Source: Oceanimonas doudoroffii
GTDB taxonomy: Bacteria; Pseudomonadota; Gammaproteobacteria; Enterobacterales; Aeromonadaceae
DNA length: 64,000 nt
Assembly: GCF_002242685.1 (NCBI RefSeq)
Contig: NZ_NBIM01000005.1
Coordinates: 130,480 to 194,479 of the forward strand
Direction of reading: 5' to 3'
Each line of letters begins with the position of its first letter. Position 1 is the stretch's first letter. The notes below the pieces were generated by a model that worked only from the letters and a program-made list of their open reading frames with translations, did not search any database and was not told the DNA's origin. The position numbers and the translations under genes were made by a program. Shown one piece after another: positions 10,329 through 20,732 of this stretch.

Positions 10329-10802
10329 TCAGTCTTTACCGATGGAATAAATAAACTTGCCGATTAACTCTTCCAACACCAGGGCAGATTGCGTATCGGC
10401 GATGGTGTCGCCGTCCGCCAGCATGCCGATGCCCATGTCCTCGTCGGCAAAGCCCGGAGTAATGCCCAGGTATTGTTCGCCGAGCAGGCCGGAGGTGAGA
10501 ATGGCGGCGGTGCTGCTCTCGGCAAACTCCCCCGCCTCCCGGTTCACCGCCAGGGTCACCACGGGCACCTGGGACTTGGCATCCAGGCTGATGTCGGCCA
10601 CCCGCCCTACCACCACGCCGCCCACCTTGATGGGAGAGCGCACCTTGAGGCCGCCGATGTTGTCAAAGCGGGCATACAGGGTATAGGTCTCCCCCTGACC
10701 GTTGACACTCACCCCGGCCACCTTGAACGCCAGCAGCAGCAGGGCGCCGATGCCGGCCAGCATAAAGCAGCCGACGCTGAATTCCAGTTTGCTGTATTTC
10801 AT
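10329..10802 (-). CDS. mlaD: MCE-domain protein MlaD
   Basis: MlaD is the membrane-anchored MCE protein that forms a hexameric ring above the MlaFE transporter and passes lipid to or from MlaC. The 157-residue protein has one N-terminal helix (about residues 7-27) and one MCE domain (YARFDNIGGLKVRSPIKVGGVVVG). The short single-MCE form is what the Mla system uses, unlike the longer MCE protein at 44527-45441. Confidence 0.93.
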   Translation of the reverse strand: MKYSKLEFSVGCFMLAGIGALLLLAFKVAGVSVNGQGETYTLYARFDNIGGLKVRSPIKVGGVVVGRVADISLDAKSQVPVVTLAVNREAGEFAESSTAAILTSGLLGEQYLGITPGFADEDMGIGMLADGDTIADTQSALVLEELIGKFIYSIGKD

Positions 10803-10808
10803 TATCGC

Positions 10809-11588
10809 TTACCCGAACATGATGGCGGTGAGCACGAAATCGAGCCCCAGCACCGCCAGAGATGAATGAACCACGGTACGGGTGGTCGCCTGACTGATGC
10901 CGGCCGCCGTGGGCCTGGCATCCACTCCGTTAAACAGGGCAATCCAGGTCACCACCAGGGCGAACACCAGACTCTTTACAAAGCCCTGCATGATGTCCTG
11001 TTGCCAGTCGACCGCCGCCTGCATGGCGGACCAGAAGCCGCCCTCGTCCACGCCCAACCAGTCTACCCCTACCAGCTTGGCGCCCCAGATGCCGACCATG
11101 CTGAACAGAAACGCCAGCAGCGGCATGCTGATAAAGCCGGCCCAGAACCGAGGGGCCACCACCCGGCGCAGCGGATCCACCCCCATCATTTCCAGGCTGG
11201 AGAGCTGCTCGGTGGCCTTCATCAGGCCCAGCTCGGCGGTCAGCGCCGAACCGGCTCTGCCGGCAAACAACAGCGCGGTCACCACCGGGCCCAGCTCCCG
11301 CAGCAGCGACAGCGATACCAGGGGACCCAGGCTGCCTTCGGCACCGAAGTCCACCAGCACGTTGTAGCCCTGCAGCGCCAGCACCATGCCGATAAACAGC
11401 CCCGACACCAGAATGATCAGCACCGACTGCACACCGACCACATGCAACTGCTGCACCAGCAGCGGAAAATGCTTTTTCGGCTCGGGCCGCCCCAGCAAAG
11501 CGTGGGTCAGCATCAGCCCGGCCCGGCCCAGGGCGGTCAGGCCGGAAACACCCTGCCGGCCCAGCCGGCCAATCACCTCAATCAACAT
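10809..11588 (-). CDS. mlaE: Phospholipid ABC transporter permease MlaE
   Basis: MlaE is the inner-membrane permease of the Mla phospholipid transporter (259 residues). It shows the family's membrane segments and the conserved [29 protein letters not shown] stretch at the coupling region. It overlaps mlaF by 11 bp and precedes mlaD by 6 bp. Confidence 0.94.
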   Translation of the reverse strand: MLIEVIGRLGRQGVSGLTALGRAGLMLTHALLGRPEPKKHFPLLVQQLHVVGVQSVLIILVSGLFIGMVLALQGYNVLVDFGAEGSLGPLVSLSLLRELGPVVTALLFAGRAGSALTAELGLMKATEQLSSLEMMGVDPLRRVVAPRFWAGFISMPLLAFLFSMVGIWGAKLVGVDWLGVDEGGFWSAMQAAVDWQQDIMQGFVKSLVFALVVTWIALFNGVDARPTAAGISQATTRTVVHSSLAVLGLDFVLTAIMFG

Positions 11589-12378
11589 AGGTCAGTGACT
11601 CCCTGTAATCGGGGGCGGGATAATGAAACGGCACCGGGCCGTCGGCATTGCCGCGCAGAAACTGCACCACCTGGGGATCCTCGTGCCGTTTCAGCTCCTC
11701 GGGCGTGCCCGCCGCTATCACCTTCTTGTTGGCGATGATGTAGGCGTAATCGGCGATGGTCATCACCTCGTCGACGTCGTGGGTCACCACAATAGAGGTG
11801 AGTTGCTGGGCCCGGTTGAGTTCGGAAATCAGCTTGACCAGCACCCCCATGCTGATGGGGTCCTGGCCGGCAAAGGGCTCGTCATACATGATGAGCTCCG
11901 GATCCAGGGCGATGCTGCGTGCCAGCGCCGCGCGCCGGGCCATGCCGCCAGACAGCTCGGACGGCAGCAGATGAGCGGCGCCACGCAGCCCCACCGCTTC
12001 CAGCTTCATCATCACCAGGGTATGGATCATGGCTTCCGGCAGGCCGCTGTGCTCTCGCAATGGAAAGGCGACATTGTCAAACACCGACAGGCCGGTAAAC
12101 AGGGCGCCGCTCTGAAACAGCATGCCCATGCGCCGGCGCAGCTGATACAGCCGGTTGCGCCCCAGGGACGGAATCGACTCGCCGTCGAACAGCACTTCGC
12201 CGCTGTCGGGCTTGATCTGACCGCCGATCAGCCGCAGCAAGGTGGTCTTGCCGATACCGCTGGGGCCCATGATGGCGGTGATCTTTCCACGCGGAATTTC
12301 CAGGTTGATGCCCTCATAGAGAGGACGATCACCGTGGCTGAAGCAAAGATCCCGTATCTCGACAAGGCTCTGGCTCAC
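11578..12378 (-). CDS. mlaF: Phospholipid ABC transporter ATPase MlaF
   Basis: MlaF is the ATPase that powers Mla phospholipid transport. The 266-residue protein has Walker [10 protein letters not shown], the signature LSGGMARR and Walker [12 protein letters not shown], then the H-loop VVTHDVDEV. Translation most likely starts at GTG 12378 ([13 protein letters not shown]); the frame extends to 12495 but the extra residues resemble no ATPase. It is the first gene of mlaFEDCB-ibaG-murA and diverges from kdsD. Confidence 0.94.
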   Translation of the reverse strand: MSQSLVEIRDLCFSHGDRPLYEGINLEIPRGKITAIMGPSGIGKTTLLRLIGGQIKPDSGEVLFDGESIPSLGRNRLYQLRRRMGMLFQSGALFTGLSVFDNVAFPLREHSGLPEAMIHTLVMMKLEAVGLRGAAHLLPSELSGGMARRAALARSIALDPELIMYDEPFAGQDPISMGVLVKLISELNRAQQLTSIVVTHDVDEVMTIADYAYIIANKKVIAAGTPEELKRHEDPQVVQFLRGNADGPVPFHYPAPDYRESLTYVD

Positions 12379-12523
12379 ACTCGCTTCCCCGTAAAAAAGA
12401 AAGGATTGTATGGGTTCGGCCGAATATCGGCAACCGCATGACGGTGAATTTGCGCCACCCCCTGTCCACCCAAATCCTGCCCCTGCAGGCATCATGCCGG
12501 TCGCTTCTCGGCGCGGGCTTTTC

Positions 12524-12529
12524 TATAAT
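12524..12529 (+). promoter_or_regulatory. -10 box of the kdsD promoter
   Basis: A perfect TATAAT lies 28 bp upstream of the kdsD start. The hexamer 17 bp upstream (TCGCTT) is a poor -35. The site probably drives the long kdsD-to-mgtE run. Confidence 0.5.
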
Positions 12530-12556
12530 GGCGCCGCCCCTGAAGCGGAGAACCCC

Positions 12557-13531
12557 ATGTCAGCAGAATTTGATTATCGTAGCACCGCCCAACGCGTTCT
12601 CGATATTGAAAAGGCGGCCATCGACGGCCTTTATCAATATCTGGATGAATCCTTCAACCATGCCTGCCGGCTGATGTTTCACTGCCAGGGCAAGGTCATC
12701 GTGACCGGCATGGGCAAGTCCGGCCATATCGCCCACAAGATTGCCGCCACCCTGGCCAGCACCGGCACCCCGGCGTTTTTTGTGCACCCGGGCGAAGCCA
12801 GTCACGGCGACCTGGGCATGATCGACAGCCGGGACCTGGTGCTGGCCCTGTCCAACTCCGGTGAAAGCGAGGAAATCATCGCCCTGCTGCCGGTGCTCAA
12901 GCGCCGGGGCATGAAGCTGGTGTGCATGACCGGCAAGCCCGAGTCCACCATGGCCCGGGAAGCGGATGTGCACCTGTGCACTCGGGTCGAGCAGGAAGCC
13001 TGCCCGCTGGGACTGGCCCCCACCGCCAGCACCACCGCCACCCTGGCCATGGGTGACGCCCTGGCGGTGGCGCTGCTGGAGGCCCGCGGCTTTACCGCCG
13101 ACGACTTCGCCCTCAGCCACCCGGGCGGCGCCCTGGGCAAGCGGCTGCTGCTGCGGGTGGCCGATATCATGCACAAGGACGAGCGGGTGCCCCGAGTGGG
13201 TCTCGACACCCTGATCATCGAGGCGCTGCTGGAGATCGGCCGCAGCGGCATGGGCTTTACCGCCGTGGTCGATGGCGAAGGCCGGCTGGCCGGCATCTAT
13301 ACTGACGGAGACCTGCGCCGCACCCTGGACCACAAGGTTGACGTGCACAACACTCGCATCGCGCAGGTCATGACCCGCAGCTGCACCACTGTGCCCGCCG
13401 GCATGCTGGCGGCGGAAGCGGTCAAACTGATGGAAGAGAAAAAAATCAGCGGCCTGCTGGTGCTGGATGATGACCAGCGCCCGATCGGGGCCTTTAACAT
13501 GCACGATTTACTACGCGCGGGAGTGATCTGA
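12557..13531 (+). CDS. kdsD: Arabinose-5-phosphate isomerase KdsD
   Basis: KdsD converts ribulose-5-phosphate to arabinose-5-phosphate, the first step to Kdo for LPS. The 324-residue protein has an SIS domain (GMGKSGHIAHKIAATLASTG, then LALSNSGESEEI) and two C-terminal CBS domains (from about residue 205). The start MSAEFDYRS lies after a GGAG site; the frame extends to 12410 without support. Its stop overlaps the kdsC start by one base (TGATG). Confidence 0.94.
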   Translation: MSAEFDYRSTAQRVLDIEKAAIDGLYQYLDESFNHACRLMFHCQGKVIVTGMGKSGHIAHKIAATLASTGTPAFFVHPGEASHGDLGMIDSRDLVLALSNSGESEEIIALLPVLKRRGMKLVCMTGKPESTMAREADVHLCTRVEQEACPLGLAPTASTTATLAMGDALAVALLEARGFTADDFALSHPGGALGKRLLLRVADIMHKDERVPRVGLDTLIIEALLEIGRSGMGFTAVVDGEGRLAGIYTDGDLRRTLDHKVDVHNTRIAQVMTRSCTTVPAGMLAAEAVKLMEEKKISGLLVLDDDQRPIGAFNMHDLLRAGVI

Positions 13532-14082
13532 TGACGGTACAAACCCTCTATGGCGCCGTGACCAAGGACGTCTGGCGCCGGCTGAAAGACATTCGCCTGC
13601 TGATTTGTGACGTGGACGGCGTCTTGTCCGATGGCATGATCTACCTCGGTAACGACGGCGAGGAATACAAGGGCTTTTCCACGCGGGACGGCTTTGGCAT
13701 CAAGGCATTGCTCAATGCCGGCATCGAAGTGGCGGTGATCACCGGGCGCAGCTCGCGCATCGTCAGTGAACGCATGGCTTCACTGAGCGTGCGCCATGTC
13801 TATCAGGGCCAGAGTGACAAGATGCACAGTTACGGCGAGCTGCTTGAGCGCCTGGAACTCACCCCCGAACAGGTGGCCTATATCGGCGACGACGTGGTGG
13901 ATCTGCCGGTGATGCAGGACTGCGGCCTGGGGGTAGCGGTGGCCGATGCCCACCCGCTGGTGCTGCAGCGGGCCGACTACACGACCCGCACCGCCGGTGG
14001 CCGGGGTGCGGTGCGCGAACTGTGCGATCTGCTGCTGGCGGCCCGCGGCCGGCTGGAGCAGGCCGAGGGCATGAGCGTATGA
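13531..14082 (+). CDS. kdsC: Kdo-8-phosphate phosphatase KdsC
   Basis: KdsC is the HAD-family phosphatase that yields free Kdo. The 183-residue protein has the HAD motif I DVDGVLSDG at about residue 29, with motif II in AVITGRSS and motif IV in YIGDDVVDLPVM. It is translationally coupled to kdsD upstream and overlaps lptC by 4 bp (ATGA). Confidence 0.95.
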   Translation: MTVQTLYGAVTKDVWRRLKDIRLLICDVDGVLSDGMIYLGNDGEEYKGFSTRDGFGIKALLNAGIEVAVITGRSSRIVSERMASLSVRHVYQGQSDKMHSYGELLERLELTPEQVAYIGDDVVDLPVMQDCGLGVAVADAHPLVLQRADYTTRTAGGRGAVRELCDLLLAARGRLEQAEGMSV

Positions 14083-14627
14083 GCCGCCAGACCTGGCTGT
14101 TTGGCGCCCTGTTCATCATTGCGCTGGCCAGCTGGCAGTGGTTTCGCAACGATACCGAAGCGCCGGTAAACCCGCAGGATTACCAGCCCGATTTCGTCGC
14201 CACCAACCTGGCCAGCGTGCAGTACAACCGGCTGGGGCTGCCCTACCGGGGCATGCAGGCGGAGTACGCCGAGTACTACGAGCCCCTGTCCATGACCCTG
14301 ATGAAAAAACCTGTTATCTTGCTCTATTCCCCCGATGGCCAGCCCCAGTGGCGGCTCCGCGGTGATGACGGCACCATCAATACCGGCGACAATGCCGTGC
14401 TGACCGGCAATGTCGTGGGCAATGGGCTGCAACCGGATGCCCTGGTGGAAACCCTGACCACCGAATATCTGGAACTGGACTTTATCAATAACCAGCTGCG
14501 CTCCAACCGGCAGGTGCGGCTGCAAAGTCCGCAATACCAGGCCGAGGGGCTGGGTGTGCTGGGCGAGCTTGATCAACAAACGGTGGAATTACTGAATGAA
14601 ACCCGGGCAACTTATTTCAATCCTTAG
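14079..14627 (+). CDS. lptC: LPS export bridge anchor LptC
   Basis: LptC is the bitopic inner-membrane protein that receives LPS from LptB2FG and hands it to LptA. The 182-residue product has one N-terminal helix (about residues 6-20), then a beta-jellyroll periplasmic domain with the motif YNRLGLPYRGMQAEYAEYYE. The start at 14079 gives the ATGA overlap with kdsC. It overlaps lptA by 32 bp. Confidence 0.9.
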   Translation: MSRQTWLFGALFIIALASWQWFRNDTEAPVNPQDYQPDFVATNLASVQYNRLGLPYRGMQAEYAEYYEPLSMTLMKKPVILLYSPDGQPQWRLRGDDGTINTGDNAVLTGNVVGNGLQPDALVETLTTEYLELDFINNQLRSNRQVRLQSPQYQAEGLGVLGELDQQTVELLNETRATYFNP

Positions 14628-15117
14628 TCTTGGCGGCCTGCTCGGCCTGGGTCAGGCCCAGGCCAGGGACAGCGACTTTCGCCAGCCGGTGACCATAGAC
14701 GCGGGCCGTCAACTGGTAGAGCTGGCCGATGACAAGGTCACCTTTATCGACAAGGTAGTGGTCAAGCAGGGCAGCATAGACGTGCGCGCCGACCAGCTGG
14801 TGGTGATCCGCAATGAACAGGGCCTGCAGTCGATGACTGCCAAGGGCAGTCCGGCCACCTACGAGCAGATCCTCAACAACGGCAAGCCGGTGCATGCCGA
14901 GGCGCGGGAAATTCACTACGACATGCGCGCCCGCACCATCACCCTGATTCGGGACGCCAAGCTCAAGCAGGATGACAACATCGTCACCGGCTACCGTATT
15001 CGCTACTTTATCGACAAGGAGCAGATGGAGGCCGAAAGCCAGGGCGGCAAGGACAGGGTCACCACCATCTTCCTGCCCGAGCAGGTGCAGAATTTCGACG
15101 AGCAGGACAAGAACTGA
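14596..15117 (+). CDS. lptA: Periplasmic LPS bridge protein LptA
   Basis: LptA polymerises into the periplasmic bridge that carries LPS to LptD. The 173-residue precursor has a signal peptide ending at AQA-R (residue 23). Its jellyroll domain begins [15 protein letters not shown] and has the family's [19 protein letters not shown] strand. The start lies within the end of lptC, so translation is probably coupled. Confidence 0.92.
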   Translation: MKPGQLISILSLGGLLGLGQAQARDSDFRQPVTIDAGRQLVELADDKVTFIDKVVVKQGSIDVRADQLVVIRNEQGLQSMTAKGSPATYEQILNNGKPVHAEAREIHYDMRARTITLIRDAKLKQDDNIVTGYRIRYFIDKEQMEAESQGGKDRVTTIFLPEQVQNFDEQDKN

Positions 15118-15119
15118 GC

Positions 15120-15845
15120 ATGGCGATACTGAAAGCGCGCGGCCTGCAGAAAAGCTACAAGGGCCGCAAAGTGGTGGCCGACGTCAGCCTGACCGTTAAC
15201 ACCGGTCAGATCGTGGGTCTGCTCGGCCCCAACGGTGCCGGCAAGACCACCTCCTTTTACATGATTGTGGGCCTGGTCCAGCGGGACGCCGGCAGCATCA
15301 CCATCGACGGCCAGGATATCAGTCACGAGCCCATGCACGTGCGCGCCCGCTCCGGCATTGGCTACCTGCCCCAGGAGGCCTCGATTTTTCGCCGCCTGAG
15401 CGTGGCCGACAACCTGATGGCGGTGCTGCAGACCCGCAAGGATCTGAATGCCGACGGCCGCAGCGAGAAAATGGAACAGCTGCTGGAAGAATTCAACATT
15501 ACCCATATTCGCGACAGCCTGGGAATGAGTCTGTCCGGCGGCGAACGGCGGCGGGTTGAGATCGCCCGGGCGCTGGCGGCGGATCCGCGCTTTATTCTGC
15601 TCGACGAACCCTTTGCCGGTGTGGATCCCATTTCGGTGATAGACATCAAGAAAATCATTCTGCACCTCAGGGACAGAGGACTGGGCGTACTGATCACCGA
15701 TCACAATGTGCGCGAGACCCTGGACGTGTGCGAAAAGGCCTATATTGTCAGTCATGGGCACCGCATCGCCGCCGGCACACCGACGGAAATCCTCGCCAAC
15801 GAGCAGGTCAAAAAGGTTTATCTCGGCGAACAATTCAGCCTCTGA
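15120..15845 (+). CDS. lptB: LPS export ABC transporter ATPase LptB
   Basis: LptB powers LPS extraction from the inner membrane with LptF and LptG. The 241-residue protein has Walker [11 protein letters not shown]-loop YLPQEASIF, signature LSGGERRR, Walker [14 protein letters not shown] and H-loop ITDHNVRET. It starts 2 bp after the lptA stop and precedes rpoN, the usual gene order. Confidence 0.97.
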   Translation: MAILKARGLQKSYKGRKVVADVSLTVNTGQIVGLLGPNGAGKTTSFYMIVGLVQRDAGSITIDGQDISHEPMHVRARSGIGYLPQEASIFRRLSVADNLMAVLQTRKDLNADGRSEKMEQLLEEFNITHIRDSLGMSLSGGERRRVEIARALAADPRFILLDEPFAGVDPISVIDIKKIILHLRDRGLGVLITDHNVRETLDVCEKAYIVSHGHRIAAGTPTEILANEQVKKVYLGEQFSL

Positions 15846-15888
15846 AGGCACCGCAACCCGCGGTTGATATGGAAGGACGTTTGCATAC

Positions 15889-17325
15889 ATGAAGCCGACT
15901 CTTCAGTTACGTCTGGGCCAGCAGCTGACCATGACGCCCCAGCTGCAGCAGGCCATTCGCCTGTTGCAGCTGTCCAGCATGGAGCTGCAGCAGGAAATTC
16001 AGCAGGCGCTGGACAGCAACCCCCTGCTGGAGCAGGAGGAAGCCGACAGCGTCAAGGTGGCCGACAACCGCAACGAAGAGCAGATGGCCGCCGACACCGC
16101 CATGGAGCGCAACCAGCTGTCCGAAGACTTGCCCATGGACACCAGCTGGGAGGAGGTTTACACCGCCTCTCCGGTCAGCGGCGGCGCCGGCCTGCCGGAA
16201 GGGCTGGAAGACAGCGTTTACCAGGGTGAAACCACCGAGAGCCTGCAGGACTACCTGATCTGGCAGATGAATCTGACCCCTTTCAGTGACACCGATCAGG
16301 CCATCGCCATGGCCATAATCGATGCCGTCGACGACGCCGGCTACCTCACCGCCGGTATCGACGATCTGCTGGAAGCGGTATCGGCCCGGGAGCTCGGTAT
16401 CGAGGCCGACGAAGTGGAAGCAGTGCTCAAGCGTATTCAGCACTTCGACCCCATCGGCGTGGCCGCCCGCAGCGTGCAGGAGTGCCTGTGCATTCAGCTG
16501 GAGCAGTATCCGCCCGACACACCCTGGCTGAGTGAAGCCCGCGCCTTGCTGGCCCAGCACATGGACCTGCTCGGCAACCGTGACTACCGCAGCCTGCAGC
16601 GCAAGACCAAGCTCAAGGAAGACGAGCTCCGGGAAGTGCTGGCGCTGATTCAGCAACTGGAGCCCCGCCCCGGCAGCAGCATTATTCAGGGTAACTCCGA
16701 ATACGTCATTCCCGATGTGGTGGTCACCAAGCGCAGCGGGGTCTGGGTGGTGGAACTCAACCCAGAGGCCATGCCCAAGATACGGCTCAACCAGACCTAC
16801 GCGGCCCTGGCCAGCAAGCCCCGCAACAGCGAGGACGGCCAGTTTATTCGCAATCACCTGCAGGACGCCAAGTGGTTTCTCAAGAGCCTTGAAAGCCGAA
16901 ATGAGACGCTGCTCAAGGTTGCCAATTGTATTGTTGAACAACAACAGGCATTCTTTGAATATGGAGAAGAGGCCATGAAGCCCATGGTGCTGAACCATGT
17001 GGCGGAAGCGGTGGAGATGCACGAATCCACCATCTCCCGGGTGACCACACAGAAGTTCATGCACAGCCCCCGTGGCGTGTTTGAACTCAAGTATTTCTTC
17101 TTCAGTCATGTGGGCACCGACGACGGGGGTGAGTGTTCGTCCACGGCAATTCGCGCCCTGATCAAGAAGCTGGTCGGGGCCGAAAACCCGGCCAAGCCGC
17201 TGAGCGACAGCAAAATTGCCCAGCTGCTGGCCGACCAGGGGATCAAGGTGGCCAGGCGAACCATCGCCAAGTACAGGGAGTCACTGGCCATTCCCCCTTC
17301 CAATCAGCGCAAACGCCTGGTTTAA
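15889..17325 (+). CDS. rpoN: RNA polymerase sigma-54 factor
   Basis: RpoN directs transcription from -24/-12 promoters activated by enhancer-binding proteins. The 478-residue protein begins with the glutamine-rich activator-interacting region ([22 protein letters not shown]). It then has an acidic linker, the core-binding region and a DNA-binding helix-turn-helix, and ends with the RpoN box [10 protein letters not shown] near residue 456. It follows lptB by 43 bp and is followed by hpf. Confidence 0.97.
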   Translation: MKPTLQLRLGQQLTMTPQLQQAIRLLQLSSMELQQEIQQALDSNPLLEQEEADSVKVADNRNEEQMAADTAMERNQLSEDLPMDTSWEEVYTASPVSGGAGLPEGLEDSVYQGETTESLQDYLIWQMNLTPFSDTDQAIAMAIIDAVDDAGYLTAGIDDLLEAVSARELGIEADEVEAVLKRIQHFDPIGVAARSVQECLCIQLEQYPPDTPWLSEARALLAQHMDLLGNRDYRSLQRKTKLKEDELREVLALIQQLEPRPGSSIIQGNSEYVIPDVVVTKRSGVWVVELNPEAMPKIRLNQTYAALASKPRNSEDGQFIRNHLQDAKWFLKSLESRNETLLKVANCIVEQQQAFFEYGEEAMKPMVLNHVAEAVEMHESTISRVTTQKFMHSPRGVFELKYFFFSHVGTDDGGECSSTAIRALIKKLVGAENPAKPLSDSKIAQLLADQGIKVARRTIAKYRESLAIPPSNQRKRLV

Positions 17326-17349
17326 AGGCAACGACAGAAGGAAGACGTT

Positions 17350-17637
17350 ATGCAAATAAATCTGACCGGACACCATGTCGAGATCACCGATGCCCTGCGT
17401 GATTATGTGAACAGCAAGTTTACCCGGCTGGAACGCCATTTCGATCACATCACCAATGCGCACGTCATCCTTAATGTGGAAAAAATGCAGCAAATCGCCG
17501 AAGCCAAGCTGAACGTCACCGGCGGCGAGCTGTTTGCCAACTCCCAGCATGAAAACATGTATGCGGCCATCGACAGCCTCATCGACAAGCTGGATCGTCA
17601 AATCATCAAACACAAAGAAAAACTCAAGCAAAAATAA
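17350..17637 (+). CDS. hpf: Ribosome hibernation promoting factor (short form)
   Basis: HPF binds the 30S decoding centre and promotes 100S ribosome dimers in stationary phase. The 95-residue product is the short gammaproteobacterial form. It starts MQINLTGHHVEITDALRDYV and has the basic C-terminus KLDRQIIKHKEKLKQK. It lies between rpoN and ptsN as in E. coli. Confidence 0.95.
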   Translation: MQINLTGHHVEITDALRDYVNSKFTRLERHFDHITNAHVILNVEKMQQIAEAKLNVTGGELFANSQHENMYAAIDSLIDKLDRQIIKHKEKLKQK

Positions 17638-17639
17638 CC

Positions 17640-18086
17640 ATGGAAGTCGCCGACATACTCAGCAGGGGCTGCACCCGCAGTGCAGTCCCCTGCACGAGCA
17701 AAAAACGTGCTCTGGAAATTATCAGCGAGCTGGCTGCCGAACATCTCAATATCGGCAGCCAGCCGCTTTTTGACTGTCTGCTGGCCCGAGAGAAAATGGG
17801 CAGTACCGGCATCGGCAATGGCATCGCCATTCCTCACGGCCGGATCAGCGATGACAACAAGGCGACTGCCGTACTGCTTACCTTTGCCGAGCCGGTGGAG
17901 TTCGACGCCATCGACAACCAGCCGGTGGGCTTGGTGTTTGCCCTGCTGGTACCGGAGCAGGAATGCAAGCAACACCTCAAGACCCTGTCGCTGATCGCCG
18001 AGAAACTGAGTAACAAGCAGGTGTGCCGGCAATTACGTCAGGCCGGCAGCGATGAGGAACTCTATCAAATCATGATTTCAGCCTGA
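17640..18086 (+). CDS. ptsN: Nitrogen PTS EIIA component PtsN
   Basis: PtsN is the terminal phosphoacceptor of the nitrogen PTS; in E. coli it regulates potassium uptake and other processes rather than sugar transport. The 148-residue protein has the phosphorylated His in GIAIPHGRI (H66). It starts 2 bp after the hpf stop and is followed 10 bp later by rapZ. Confidence 0.94.
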   Translation: MEVADILSRGCTRSAVPCTSKKRALEIISELAAEHLNIGSQPLFDCLLAREKMGSTGIGNGIAIPHGRISDDNKATAVLLTFAEPVEFDAIDNQPVGLVFALLVPEQECKQHLKTLSLIAEKLSNKQVCRQLRQAGSDEELYQIMISA

Positions 18087-18096
18087 GGATAGCAAG

Positions 18097-18963
18097 ATGC
18101 AGCTGGTGATCGTCAGTGGCCGTTCCGGTTCGGGCAAAACCGTGGCCTTGCGGGTACTTGAAGATCTCGGCCATTACTGCGTCGACAACCTGCCGGTGGC
18201 GCTGCTGCCGGAGCTGGTGCGGCTGCGCCGGGACAAACCCGGAGCGGTGGCGGTAAGCATAGACGTACGCAACCTGCCCGACAGTGCCGAGCAGCTGGAA
18301 GCCTTTCTGGCCGAGGTGCGAGCCATGGATGACGTTCAGCCTTCCAGCATCTTTATCGACGCCGACAATTCGGTGCTGATCCGCCGCTTTGGGGACACTC
18401 GCCGGCTGCATCCGCTGTCCCGCCACAGCCTGACCCTGGACGAGGCCATTCGCGAAGAAACTCATCTGCTGGCGCCACTGTCGTCGGACGCGGACCTGCG
18501 CATCGATACCTCGTCCTTAAGCATTCACGATCTCAGCGAAATCATTCGCGAACGCATCCTCGGCAAGAAAGAAAAGGAATTGAACTGGGTGTTCGAGTCC
18601 TTTGGCTACAAATACGGCGTTTCCAAGGACGCCGACTTCGTGTTTGACGCCCGTTTTCTGCCCAACCCCCACTGGATTGCCGAACTGCGCCCCTTTACCG
18701 GCCAGGATCAGCCGGTGGCCGATTACCTGAGCAGCCAGCCCGAGGTGATGAAATACCTGTGGCAGCTGGAAAACCTGCTGATCACCTGGATGCCCCACCT
18801 GGAACGCAATAACCGCAGCTATGTCACCGTGGCCATCGGCTGCACCGGCGGTCAGCACCGTTCGGTCTTCATCGCCGAACAGCTGGCCCGGGTCTTTGGC
18901 CAGATGGGCAAAAGCGTGCAGCTACGTCACCGTACTCTGGAAAAGCGCAATGCCGAAAATTGA
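18097..18963 (+). CDS. rapZ: RNase adapter RapZ
   Basis: RapZ binds small RNAs and, in enteric bacteria, delivers GlmZ to RNase E to control glucosamine-6-phosphate synthase. The 288-residue protein has Walker A GRSGSGKT at about residues 8-15, Walker B-like SIFIDADN, and a C-terminal domain with [17 protein letters not shown] see no glmY/glmZ in this window. It overlaps npr by 14 bp. Confidence 0.95.
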   Translation: MQLVIVSGRSGSGKTVALRVLEDLGHYCVDNLPVALLPELVRLRRDKPGAVAVSIDVRNLPDSAEQLEAFLAEVRAMDDVQPSSIFIDADNSVLIRRFGDTRRLHPLSRHSLTLDEAIREETHLLAPLSSDADLRIDTSSLSIHDLSEIIRERILGKKEKELNWVFESFGYKYGVSKDADFVFDARFLPNPHWIAELRPFTGQDQPVADYLSSQPEVMKYLWQLENLLITWMPHLERNNRSYVTVAIGCTGGQHRSVFIAEQLARVFGQMGKSVQLRHRTLEKRNAEN

Positions 18964-19225
18964 ACGCGACCTGCAAATCGTCAACAAGCTAGGGCTGCAC
19001 GCCCGGGCCGCCATTCAGCTGGTGCAGCTGACCCAGCAATTCGACGCCGAAGTCACCGTGTGCAACCAGCAGAAAGAGGCCCCCGCCAACAGCGTCATGG
19101 GCCTGCTGATGCTGGAAACGGCCCAGGGACACGCCATTCGCGTGGTGGCCGAGGGCCCGGAAGCGGAAGCCGCCATGAATGCCGTGGCCCGGCTGGTGGC
19201 GGATCGCTTTAACGAGTCGGAATAA
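18950..19225 (+). CDS. npr: Nitrogen PTS phosphocarrier NPr
   Basis: NPr (PtsO) is the HPr-like carrier that passes phosphate from EI-Ntr to PtsN. The 91-residue protein has the active His in KLGLHARAA (H17) and the conserved Ser region [10 protein letters not shown]. The ATG lies inside the end of rapZ, which fixes the start. Confidence 0.93.
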   Translation: MPKIERDLQIVNKLGLHARAAIQLVQLTQQFDAEVTVCNQQKEAPANSVMGLLMLETAQGHAIRVVAEGPEAEAAMNAVARLVADRFNESE

Positions 19226-19242
19226 CCCGACGGATCCGCCCC

Positions 19243-20604
19243 ATGACAGAGTCCACCGATCAAACCGGCACCACGGACCACCTCGAGGCGGTCACCCAGG
19301 CCCTCAACAGCGGCATGTTTGTGCACGTGCGCCGCATGCTGCAGCAGATGCGCCCGGGGGACGTGGCCTGGTTGCTGGAATCTTCACCCGCTCCCAGCCG
19401 AAAGGTACTCTGGCAGCTGATCGATCCGGACGATTACGGCGAGATCCTGGAAGAGCTGTCGGAAGAGGTGCGCGACGGCATCATTCGGCTGATGGAGCCG
19501 GAAAAGCTGGCCATCGCCCTGGAGGACATGGAGTCGGACGATCTGGCCTATGTACTGCGGGATCTGCCCGAGCAGCTGTTCAACCAGGTGCTCACCGAAA
19601 TGGACGAGCAGGATCGCCAGCGTGCCGAGCTGGCGCTGTCCTATCCGGAAGACACCGCCGGCTCGCTGATGAACACCGAATTCATCAGCCTGCGCCCCGA
19701 TGTCACCATAGACGTGGTGCTGCGCTACCTGCGCCTGCACAGCGAGCTGCCGGAAGGCACCGACACCCTCTATGTGGTGGATCCGCATAACCGTTTGCTG
19801 GGAGACATTTCCCTCGCCAGCCTGGTGGTACAGTCTCCCACCACCACGGTGGCCGAGGCCATGGACACCTCGGTGGAAGCCATTCCCCTGACCATGACCG
19901 ACACCGAGGTGGCCAACCTGTTTGAGCGCCATGACTGGCTGTCGGCACCGGTGGTGGATGAAAACAACCTGCTACTCGGGCGCATCACCATCGACGACGT
20001 GGTCGACATCATTCGAGAAGAAGGCGAGCACTCCATGATGGGTATGGCCAAGATGGACGACGACGAGGACACCTTTGCCCCCGTGCTCACCAGCGCGCGC
20101 CGCCGCTCCTTCTGGCTGACCATCAACCTGGGCTCGGCGCTGGTGGCCGCCAGCGTATCCAACATGTTTGAGGAAACCCTGTCCCAGCTGGCTACCCTGG
20201 CCATTCTGATGACCATAGTGCCGTCCATGGGCGGCATTGCCGGCAACCAGACCCTGGCGCTGGTGATTCGAGGCATGGCGGTGGGCCATATCGGCGACAG
20301 CAACGCCCGCTGGCTACTGACCAAGGAGGCGTTGGTGGGTCTGCTTAACGGCATGCTGTGGGCGGTGGCGATATCCGTGGTAGTGGCGCTATGGAAAGGC
20401 AGCTGGGAAATTGGCCTGGTGATTGCCGCCGCCATGTTTATCAACCTGTCGGTGGCGGGCCTGGCCGGCGCCAGCATTCCGCTTATCATGAAACGCTTCA
20501 ATATCGATCCGGCCCTGGCCGGCTCCATGGCCCTGACCACCATCACCGACACCGTCGGCCTGTTGTCCTTCCTGGGGCTGGCCACGCTGATCCTGCTGCA
20601 CTGA
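19243..20604 (+). CDS. mgtE: Magnesium transporter MgtE
   Basis: MgtE is an inner-membrane Mg2+ channel gated by cytoplasmic Mg2+. The 453-residue protein has the N-terminal superhelical domain and two CBS domains (about residues 140-260). Five membrane helices follow, with the pore signature PSMGGIAGNQTLALVIRG and GNADPALAGS-like segment DPALAGSMALTTITDTVG. It starts 17 bp after npr, so it is probably in the same transcript as the nitrogen PTS genes. No M-box is visible. Confidence 0.95.
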   Translation: MTESTDQTGTTDHLEAVTQALNSGMFVHVRRMLQQMRPGDVAWLLESSPAPSRKVLWQLIDPDDYGEILEELSEEVRDGIIRLMEPEKLAIALEDMESDDLAYVLRDLPEQLFNQVLTEMDEQDRQRAELALSYPEDTAGSLMNTEFISLRPDVTIDVVLRYLRLHSELPEGTDTLYVVDPHNRLLGDISLASLVVQSPTTTVAEAMDTSVEAIPLTMTDTEVANLFERHDWLSAPVVDENNLLLGRITIDDVVDIIREEGEHSMMGMAKMDDDEDTFAPVLTSARRRSFWLTINLGSALVAASVSNMFEETLSQLATLAILMTIVPSMGGIAGNQTLALVIRGMAVGHIGDSNARWLLTKEALVGLLNGMLWAVAISVVVALWKGSWEIGLVIAAAMFINLSVAGLAGASIPLIMKRFNIDPALAGSMALTTITDTVGLLSFLGLATLILLH

Positions 20605-20620
20605 TCAGGCAACAGCTAAC

Positions 20621-20658
20621 CGTAGGTTGGCGATGAGCGTAGCGAATCCCAACCTACG
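20621..20658. repeat. REP-like inverted repeat
   Basis: CGTAGGTTGG and CCAACCTACG form a 10-bp stem around an 18-nt imperfectly paired centre. The wording resembles extragenic palindromes scattered in gammaproteobacterial genomes. Only one copy is in the window. Confidence 0.55.
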
Positions 20659-20690
20659 CCCTGCCATCAATATCAATAGCCAGAAACACC

Positions 20691-20712
20691 AAGGGCCGCA
20701 TACGCGGCCCTT
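20691..20712. terminator. Hairpin between mgtE and pmbA
   Basis: AAGGGCCGC and GCGGCCCTT form a 9-bp stem with a 4-nt loop between the convergent mgtE and pmbA genes. T-tracts are short, so termination strength is uncertain. Confidence 0.6.
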
Positions 20713-20732
20713 CTTGCAGCTTATAGCTAGGT

